DNA of 6,727 nucleotides, taken from Nanobdellota archaeon (GTDB taxonomy: Archaea; Nanobdellota; Nanobdellia; Woesearchaeales; GW2011-AR9). Location: assembly GCA_018812355.1 (NCBI GenBank), contig JAHJDQ010000100.1:1-6727 (forward strand), given 5' to 3'. Positions 1-4,020 of the stretch are shown here, piece by piece; position 1 is the first letter of the stretch, and every line of letters starts with the position of its first letter. The position numbers were made by a program, and so were the translations under genes. The notes under the pieces were generated by a model. It did not search any database. It was not told the DNA's origin and worked only from the letters and a program-made list of their open reading frames with translations.

Positions 1-1443
1 AGAAGTGTCATTGGCAATAATCCTGGCTAGATGAGTTCCTGTAGGATGATCGACTGTAGTATTAAATTCGTAATACCAAAGATCACCTCCGTTTTGGATC
101 ATTTGATAAGTGTTTGTGGTGCTGTTCGGAAAAGTGATATTCACCAGGACTGTATCTACTTGAATATTATCAGTTATATTTGCAGTAATATTAGTCATTT
201 GAGTTTGGTTTATTACTGAAGGAGCAGCATTGACATCTACAACGAATGGATTTATTAGATCCCAAATGGTAATGTTAATGTGAGCAGTTTCGTTGCTGAT
301 TTCAGTATACGTTGTAGAATTAAAAAATGCAAAAAATTCTTCCATCAATCCAATTGCGCCCGTAGCATTAACATACCAAGTGACATTACAACTTGATCCC
401 GCATTCATGTTGCCTAAACAGGAGAAATCATTTAAGTCAGCAGGATTAGAAACGTTGGTCCAGAAAGGAGTTGAAGGTATTTCGGGAACCAGTGCACCGG
501 CAGCTAATCCGGTAATTAAATCTCCGGAAAATACATTATCCATGAACAGCTTAAACTTTTCCCAGGTTGATAATTCTTCTACCTGCTCGTGAGCAATAGG
601 ATCTAAACTGGCATTAACATTACCACAACTTCCCCCTAGACAGTTTACTTGGACAGTAAACTCGAAGAAATCATTTTTATTTACTGTTGTACTAATCGTA
701 GGAGTTATCAATATTGATTGTAAATAACCAATCTTGGAGACGTTTAAGATTCTAAACTCACTGTTATTTTCATTTCCAGTTGTATCCGTGCAGTTAACCG
801 ACCAATTATAAATCCCATCAACTAGATTTGTTTTGGTAAAATTCTGGGTAATGTTTCTAGTGACGGAAGTATCAGTTTCGTTAATCGTTCCACTAAAGAT
901 CAGGCTGCAATTAGCAATATTTGAGTAATCAGTAACATTATATTCAAAAACAACCTTGCCTGTTGTACTAAGATTATTATTCTCTGGCGAAATAAGCGTG
1001 ATGATAGGTACATAAATATCTAAAAAAGCTAGAGTGACATTTGATAAGTATTGTAGCCCAGTACCGCTCGCGACAGTATCGCCAATAGTTAATCCGTTAC
1101 CTTGAGGGGTTGGAATTACTGTTGAACCGTCTGCTTCAGCCCAAATGGGATCATTAGTAGTCCATAATCCAGAACAATCACTACCAGTATCATTTCTTTT
1201 AAGATTGTTTAAATTAGTAGCATAACTTCCATCACTGCCGCTATAAACAGAAGGAAGGATGTAGCAGGGATTAACGGAAGCGAAGGTAGTATTAACATAA
1301 ACTATGACTGTGGCATTTTGTGCTGGATTATTATCATACTTTAACACAAACCCGGCAATCGGCTTAGAAGCAGCCGTCACTGTTCCTAGCAATACCAAGA
1401 AAATCAAAATGTATAATGAACAGATCAAAATTTTATTTTTCAT
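1..1443 (-). CDS. Secreted/surface Ig-like N-glycoprotein, 3'-partial (runs off left edge)
   Basis: This frame is open for 481 codons from the ATG at 1443 to base 1 with no stop, so the C-terminus lies outside the window. Residues 1-25 form a signal peptide: a basic start (MKNK), a hydrophobic core and a TVTAA end. Residues about 27-145 resemble a carboxypeptidase-regulatory-like beta-sandwich (GFVLKYDNNPAQNATVIVYV, then DGSY). Residues 146-236 are an Ig-like domain starting ITLISPENN and ending WSVNCTDTTGNEN. Residues about 240-395 form a domain with paired cysteines (VNCLGGSCGNVNASLDP, later FSCLGNMNAGSSCNVTWYVN) of a kind common in DPANN surface proteins. A further Ig-like domain starts near 402. 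I count about 28 N-x-S/T sequons, roughly one per 17 residues, as in archaeal cell-surface glycoproteins. The ATG overlaps the stop of the upstream regulator and has an AGGAGTG ribosome binding site. The role is probably cell surface or adhesion; the exact function is unknown. Confidence 0.85.
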   Translation of the reverse strand, partial: MKNKILICSLYILIFLVLLGTVTAASKPIAGFVLKYDNNPAQNATVIVYVNTTFASVNPCYILPSVYSGSDGSYATNLNNLKRNDTGSDCSGLWTTNDPIWAEADGSTVIPTPQGNGLTIGDTVASGTGLQYLSNVTLAFLDIYVPIITLISPENNNLSTTGKVVFEYNVTDYSNIANCSLIFSGTINETDTSVTRNITQNFTKTNLVDGIYNWSVNCTDTTGNENNSEFRILNVSKIGYLQSILITPTISTTVNKNDFFEFTVQVNCLGGSCGNVNASLDPIAHEQVEELSTWEKFKLFMDNVFSGDLITGLAAGALVPEIPSTPFWTNVSNPADLNDFSCLGNMNAGSSCNVTWYVNATGAIGLMEEFFAFFNSTTYTEISNETAHINITIWDLINPFVVDVNAAPSVINQTQMTNITANITDNIQVDTVLVNITFPNSTTNTYQMIQNGGDLWYYEFNTTVDHPTGTHLARIIANDTS

Positions 1444-1691
1444 AGCACTCCTGTTATTTTTTTTATTTTTTGGTTGTCAGCTAGCTTATAAACAGATATT
1501 TTACCAATCTTAATCTCGCTAGCAAAATTATGTTTGACTAATCCTTTGATAATCCTCGCCGTTGAGCTAACGGGAACTTTTGCTGCTGCGGCCAGAGAAT
1601 TCAAATGAAAGAGTTTGGAATGATTTTTAATCAAAATTGTAAAAATAGCTAATGTTTTCTTTTCTACTAATCCTTCTAGTAAAGAGGGCAT
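1440..1691 (-). CDS. Small winged helix-turn-helix DNA-binding protein (putative transcription regulator)
   Basis: This is an 83-residue protein. It opens with an amphipathic helix (LLEGLVEKKTLAIFTILIKN, residues 4-23), followed by a helix-turn-helix. The first HTH helix is about residues 28-37 (FHLNSLAAAA) and the recognition helix about 40-54 (PVSSTARIIKGLVKH). A beta-wing follows at about 58-71 (SEIKIGKISVYKLA). The size and layout fit the small ArsR/MarR-like winged-helix proteins of archaea, which bind DNA as dimers. Its TGA overlaps the ATG of the surface-protein gene by four bases, so the two are almost surely co-transcribed and coupled. The start at 1691 has no Shine-Dalgarno sequence but sits about 27 bases below a TATA-like box, which suggests a leaderless transcript. 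It plausibly controls its own operon, although no target can be proved from sequence. Confidence 0.8.
   Translation of the reverse strand: MPSLLEGLVEKKTLAIFTILIKNHSKLFHLNSLAAAAKVPVSSTARIIKGLVKHNFASEIKIGKISVYKLADNQKIKKITGVL
1446..1452 (-). promoter_or_regulatory. Ribosome binding site of the surface-protein gene, nested in the upstream gene
   Basis: The minus strand reads AGGAGTG here, with GGAG ending four bases before the ATG at 1443. These bases are also the Gly-Val codons near the end of the winged-helix gene, so ribosomes finishing that gene are well placed to start the next. The site supports 1443 as the true start. Confidence 0.7.
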
Positions 1692-1710
1692 AAAATAACA
1701 TAATGTTTCT

Positions 1711-1724
1711 AATATTTAAATATT
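1711..1724 (-). promoter_or_regulatory. Palindromic TATA-like box for the winged-helix/surface-protein operon
   Basis: AATATTTAAATATT is a perfect 14-base palindrome centred about 27 bases upstream of the ATG at 1691, the usual archaeal distance from TATA box to start site. On the minus strand it is preceded by AGAAA, an acceptable purine-rich BRE. The coding strand downstream has no Shine-Dalgarno sequence, in keeping with leaderless transcription. The symmetry also makes it a possible operator for the dimeric regulator. This is inference from position and sequence only. Confidence 0.5.
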
Positions 1725-1799
1725 TCTAAAAGCGGTAGAGATAATTCTTAAATAGTTAAACAAATTTATAATCAAACTTTTAAATCTAATTTTGGTAAA

Positions 1800-2177
1800 T
1801 TAACCATATTTATGAAAAATTAAAATCATTTTTGGTTTTTTATTTGGAGAAAAAATATGACCCTTTGGATATCTCTTTCTTAAGTTTGGTACAATTGCAA
1901 AAATCAATCGTGCACTAAAGCCTTTCAGTAACTGTAAAGCTTTAATTGGGTCCATGGTCATTGGCAATCCAGCAATGACATGAACATGATCAGTATCAAC
2001 TTCCATGTCAACCACATCAATTTTATGACGTTTTGCTGCCTCAACAATCGCTATGGAACAAATGTTTTTAATATAGTTCCTCTTTAACACTTTATAGCGA
2101 TATTTAGTGCACCACTCAAAGTGCCAGGTATTCCAACCAATTAAGTGAGCATGTGTGTTGCTTTTGTAGATGTTCAT
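1800..2177 (-). pseudogene. tnpA: IS200/IS605 family Y1 transposase TnpA, C-terminally truncated
   Basis: This 125-residue reading frame matches the Y1 (HUH) single-strand transposase family. It has the N-terminal strand HLIGWNTWHFEWCTKYRYKV (residues 11-30), the DTDHVHVIAGLP segment with the HUH metal ligands at His64 and His66, and the helix with LQLLKGFSARL (81-91). A family-like YPKGHIFSP follows at 103-111. Active members then continue through a GxFxxSVG-like stretch into a helix carrying the nucleophilic tyrosine about 20 residues after the W/F of W/F-S-P. Here the frame instead reads 14 lysine-rich residues and stops, and neither other frame restores the motif. The protein probably cannot cleave DNA. 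The start at 2177 follows a GGAGG with eight-base spacing. Expression may be limited by the overlapping inverted repeat. Confidence 0.75.
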
Positions 2178-2226
2178 TTTACTCTCCTCCGAGACACATC
2201 ACTTTACCGAGGAGAGCAACATCTAC
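2166..2226 (-). promoter_or_regulatory. Bipartite inverted repeat over the tnpA ribosome binding site and start
   Basis: The outer arms GTAGATGTT (2166-2174) and AACATCTAC (2218-2226) are perfect complements. The inner arms CTCTCCTCCG (2182-2191) and CGAGGAGAG (2208-2216) pair with one bulged base and leave a 16-base loop. In the tnpA mRNA sense, the inner stem hides the GGAGG ribosome binding site and the outer stem pairs with codons 2-4, leaving the ATG in a seven-base internal loop opposite one base. IS200 is known to use a 5' hairpin that masks its Shine-Dalgarno sequence. As single-stranded DNA, the same repeat could be the left-end hairpin bound by TnpA. Confidence 0.6.
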
Positions 2227-2252
2227 TTTATTAGAAAAATATAACATCATTC

Positions 2253-2311
2253 ATCCCCGCACTAAAGTGCATCTGTCCACTCAACCACAAAGCAGGTTGA
2301 GTGAACGGGAT
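2253..2311. repeat. Three-way-junction-like inverted repeat cluster upstream of tnpA
   Basis: Two hairpins lie inside a closing stem. The hairpins are GCAC/GTGC with loop TAAA (2259-2270) and the perfect 9-bp stem CACTCAACC/GGTTGAGTG with an 8-base loop (2278-2303). The closing stem is formed by ATCCC (2253-2257) and GGGAT (2307-2311). The cluster is not within any credible gene. It may be the end of the insertion element recognised as folded single-stranded DNA, a remnant of an omega-RNA/right-end region of a lost tnpB element, or an unrelated structured RNA. The pairing is seen directly; the role is inferred. Confidence 0.5.
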
Positions 2312-2327
2312 TTCTGGCTAGAAAATC
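2309..2327. repeat. Short hairpin beside the insertion-element flank
   Basis: GATTTCT (2309-2315) pairs with AGAAAATC (2320-2327) around the loop GGCT, with one bulged A. It adjoins the larger folded cluster and may mark the outer end of the element. Its first three bases are also used by the closing stem of that cluster, so the two structures compete. Confidence 0.35.
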
Positions 2328-2343
2328 TTAAATACCAAACCTC

Positions 2344-2351
2344 TTTTTTTT
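2344..2351 (+). terminator. T8 tract, possible archaeal transcription stop
   Basis: A run of eight T residues lies 17 bases after the last hairpin and upstream of the lemA promoter region. Archaeal RNA polymerase commonly stops at such U-tracts. If the hairpin cluster is transcribed on the plus strand, this would be its natural end. There is no independent evidence for such a transcript. Confidence 0.25.
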
Positions 2352-2429
2352 CTCAGCTAGTTTCCCTTTTGTAACAAAAAGATAAACTAAGTATTAAAAG
2401 ATAGTGGGCTTTAGCAACTTCTTCCAAAA

Positions 2430-2438
2430 TATTTTTAA
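2430..2438 (+). promoter_or_regulatory. Candidate TATA box for lemA
   Basis: TATTTTTAA follows the A-rich CCAAAA and would place the transcript start near 2460. That gives a leader of about 20 bases holding the GGAGGT ribosome binding site of lemA. AT-rich surroundings make chance matches likely. Confidence 0.3.
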
Positions 2439-2468
2439 AGGAAGTCGTTTAATAAACAATTTAAGGGG

Positions 2469-2474
2469 GGAGGT
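2469..2474 (+). promoter_or_regulatory. Strong Shine-Dalgarno site that fixes the lemA start
   Basis: GGAGGT, within a run of G residues, lies seven bases before the ATG at 2482. It argues against the in-frame GTG at 2404 as the start. This is one of the few strong ribosome binding sites in the window. Confidence 0.75.
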
Positions 2475-2481
2475 AACTAAT

Positions 2482-3027
2482 ATGGTTGCGACATGGTTAA
2501 TAATTGTGATTGTGGTGGTAGTATTGTTAATAATCTACATTTATAACAGTTTGATTAGATTAAGAGTTAGGGTTAAAAATGCTTGGGCGCAGATTGATGT
2601 ACAATTGAAAAGAAGGTATGATTTGATTCCAAACTTAGTTAGCGCTGTTAAAGGCTATATGAAACATGAAAAAGGTGTTTTAGAAGCAGTGACGAAAGCA
2701 AGAACTTCATTAATGTCTGGTTCAAAGGAAAGTAAAGCGAAAGCGTCAAATCAAATCACAGAAGCATTGAAATCAATTTTTGCTGTTGCTGAGAATTACC
2801 CGCAATTAAAGGCAAACGAGAATTTCATGCAGTTGCAGGAAGAACTTTCCGGCACAGAATCAAAGATTGCTTATGCTCGTCAGTTTTACAATGACAGCAT
2901 TATGGCTTTTAATGAAGCGATTCAAGTCTTTCCTAAAAACTTATTTGCAAAAATGTTCGGTTTCCATAAAGAAGCATTTTTTGGAGCAGAAGAGAAGGAA
3001 AGAAAGAATGTTAAAGTGGATTTCTAA
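2482..3027 (+). CDS. lemA: LemA family membrane-anchored protein
   Basis: This 181-residue protein has the full family layout. An N-terminal membrane anchor (residues 5-22) leads into the conserved YNSLIRLRVRVKNAWAQIDV and QLKRRYDLIPNLV (21-53), then a long helical bundle. The bundle includes ITEALKSIFAVAENYPQLKA (92-111), NFMQLQEEL and ESKIAYARQFYNDSI (126-140), and the protein ends with the typical KNVKVDF. The length matches the usual 180-190 residues. LemA proteins are anchored by one helix with a coiled helical domain; their biochemical role is poorly defined, though the gene is often next to htpX and linked to envelope stress. An in-frame GTG at 2404 would add 26 residues with no family counterpart and ignores the strong Shine-Dalgarno site, so 2482 is preferred. 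Confidence 0.93.
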   Translation: MVATWLIIVIVVVVLLIIYIYNSLIRLRVRVKNAWAQIDVQLKRRYDLIPNLVSAVKGYMKHEKGVLEAVTKARTSLMSGSKESKAKASNQITEALKSIFAVAENYPQLKANENFMQLQEELSGTESKIAYARQFYNDSIMAFNEAIQVFPKNLFAKMFGFHKEAFFGAEEKERKNVKVDF

Positions 3028-3051
3028 AAACTTACAGCGATAAGTTTTTAG
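3024..3051. repeat. Perfect 11-bp inverted repeat overlapping the lemA stop codon
   Basis: CTAAAAACTTA (3024-3034) and TAAGTTTTTAG (3041-3051) are perfect complements around the six-base loop CAGCGA. The lemA TAA lies within the left arm. It could protect the lemA 3' end in RNA or act in termination or processing. It is the first of three tandem inverted repeats. Confidence 0.6.
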
Positions 3052-3055
3052 GAAC

Positions 3056-3081
3056 AAAAAACAAATCTTTGTTTGTTTTTT
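3056..3081 (+). terminator. 10-bp inverted repeat ending in T6, possible lemA terminator or attenuator
   Basis: AAAAAACAAA (3056-3065) pairs with TTTGTTTTTT (3072-3081) around a six-base loop, and the right arm ends in six T residues. The stem is almost entirely A-T and so weak, but the T-run itself is a typical archaeal stop signal. It may separate lemA from htpX transcription or dampen read-through. Confidence 0.4.
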
Positions 3082-3090
3082 AGTTTTTAA

Positions 3091-3113
3091 TTTTATTTTT
3101 TTAAAAAATAAAA
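3091..3113. repeat. A/T-only inverted repeat abutting the htpX start codon
   Basis: TTTTATTTTTT (3091-3101) and AAAAAATAAAA (3103-3113) are perfect complements around a single T, and the right arm ends at the base before the htpX ATG. It replaces any Shine-Dalgarno site. The bases near 3086-3092 (TTTAATT) lie about 25 bases upstream of the ATG and could act as a weak TATA box for a leaderless htpX mRNA. Confidence 0.4.
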
Positions 3114-4013
3114 ATGGGAATATACGAAGAAATAGCTGCAAACAAAAGAAAATCTTACTTATTGGTATTTTTCTTTCTAGTTTTTGTTATTTTTATTGGA
3201 TATGTGGTGGGGTTTTTTTATGGCAGCGGTTATTTTGGAATAGGATTAGCATTGTTTATTGGGATAATCTATTTTTTGATTAGTTATTTTGGTGGAGCAA
3301 GCGCTATTTTAACAATGACAAAAGCCAAAGAAGCTAAGAAGCCACAGTATACTTATTTGATTAATACTGTAGAAGGAATTTCGATTGCGGCAGGTTTAGC
3401 AAAAGTACCTAAAATTTATGTGATTGAAGATTCTGCTTTAAATGCTTTCGCAACAGGCCGAGATCCGGAACATTCTTCGGTTACAGTAACTACTGGTTTA
3501 ATGGAGCGTCTGAATAAATTAGAGTTAGAGGGAGTAATTGCGCACGAGATTTCGCATATCAAAAATTATGATATTCGAGTAATGATGTTAGCTGCAGTAA
3601 TGGTTGGGATGACAGTTTTATTATCAGATTTTTTGTTAAGAAGTTTTTTATGGGGATCGCATGGAAGAAAAAGAGAAGGTGGCAATGTTACGGTAATTTT
3701 TATTGTGGTGGGTTTAGTATTGGCAATACTTGCCCCTCTTGTTGGTGAGGCAATTAAATTAGCTATTTCTCGGAAAAGAGAATATTTAGCAGACGCTTCC
3801 GGGGCGTTGTTAACTCGCTATCCCAAAGGATTAGCTGATGCTTTGAGAAAAATAAGTAATGACCCTGATCCTTTAGTTGATCATGCCAATAAAGCAACGG
3901 CCCATTTGTTTATCTCTACTCCTTTTCGGAAGAGTAAGAAGAGTTTTCTGAAGAATATTTTCTCAACACACCCTCCAATTCATGAACGGATTAAAAGATT
4001 AGAGAAGATGTGA
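3114..4013 (+). CDS. htpX: HtpX-like M48 family membrane zinc metalloprotease
   Basis: This 299-residue protein has the family's usual length. Two N-terminal membrane helices (about 15-36 and 40-60) precede the cytosolic catalytic part. The zinc site is HEISH at 144-148, with His144 and His148 as ligands and Glu145 catalytic. The third ligand is Glu223 in KREYLADASGA (221-231). Two more hydrophobic segments lie at about 155-178 and 192-215, on either side of a basic GRKREGG loop. SALNAFATGRDPEHSSVTVTTGLM (107-130) is a typical HtpX substrate-groove segment, and THPPIHERI near the end is also conserved. HtpX degrades damaged or misfolded membrane proteins. The gene follows lemA by 86 bases on the same strand, a common pairing. 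There is no Shine-Dalgarno site, so translation is probably leaderless or by read-through from lemA. Confidence 0.93.
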   Translation: MGIYEEIAANKRKSYLLVFFFLVFVIFIGYVVGFFYGSGYFGIGLALFIGIIYFLISYFGGASAILTMTKAKEAKKPQYTYLINTVEGISIAAGLAKVPKIYVIEDSALNAFATGRDPEHSSVTVTTGLMERLNKLELEGVIAHEISHIKNYDIRVMMLAAVMVGMTVLLSDFLLRSFLWGSHGRKREGGNVTVIFIVVGLVLAILAPLVGEAIKLAISRKREYLADASGALLTRYPKGLADALRKISNDPDPLVDHANKATAHLFISTPFRKSKKSFLKNIFSTHPPIHERIKRLEKM

Positions 4014-4020
4014 TTATAGT

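Larger units (their letters stand above)
1800..2327 (-). mobile_element. Degenerate IS200/IS605-type insertion element (tnpA remnant plus hairpin-rich flank)
   Basis: The body is a tnpA gene missing its C-terminal catalytic part. The flank upstream of tnpA (2166-2327) is rich in inverted repeats, as expected for the subterminal hairpins that IS200/IS605 transposases recognise as single-stranded DNA. No tnpB reading frame is present. No matching hairpin or right end was seen below 1800, where the promoter of the next gene begins, so that end seems deleted. This family lacks terminal inverted repeats and target duplications, so the exact limits cannot be read; the coordinates cover only what can be supported. 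Confidence 0.5.

Noticed and set aside
293..592. Plus-strand 99-codon reading frame inside the surface-protein region
   Set aside because: It is antisense to a continuous minus-strand frame with clear Ig-like domains, sequons and a signal peptide, so it is a shadow.
1304..1513. Plus-strand frame with a hydrophobic tail, resembling a small membrane protein
   Set aside because: It is antisense to the signal peptide of the surface protein. The hydrophobic stretch comes from the complement of AT-rich coding sequence and there is no ribosome binding site.
1803..1805. Tyr124 of the truncated TnpA as the catalytic tyrosine
   Set aside because: It lies about 15 residues after the F-S-P motif instead of about 20, in a lysine-rich tail without the expected helix, so it is probably a chance tyrosine.
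2253..2311. A tRNA gene, because of the cloverleaf-like pairing
   Set aside because: The segment is only about 59 bases, with no T-arm motif (GTTCRA), no 7-bp acceptor stem and no recognisable anticodon arm.
2153..2374. Plus-strand 73-codon reading frame across the tnpA start and the hairpin cluster
   Set aside because: It overlaps the tnpA 5' end on the other strand, consists largely of translated inverted-repeat DNA, lacks a ribosome binding site and resembles no known domain.
2404..2481. In-frame GTG start giving LemA a 26-residue N-terminal extension
   Set aside because: The extension has no counterpart in the family, has no ribosome binding site of its own, and would contain the strong GGAGGT site that serves the ATG at 2482.
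2941..3141. Minus-strand 66-codon frame over the lemA end and the inverted-repeat spacer
   Set aside because: It is rich in Phe and Lys from translated A/T palindromes and antisense to conserved lemA codons. No domain is recognisable.
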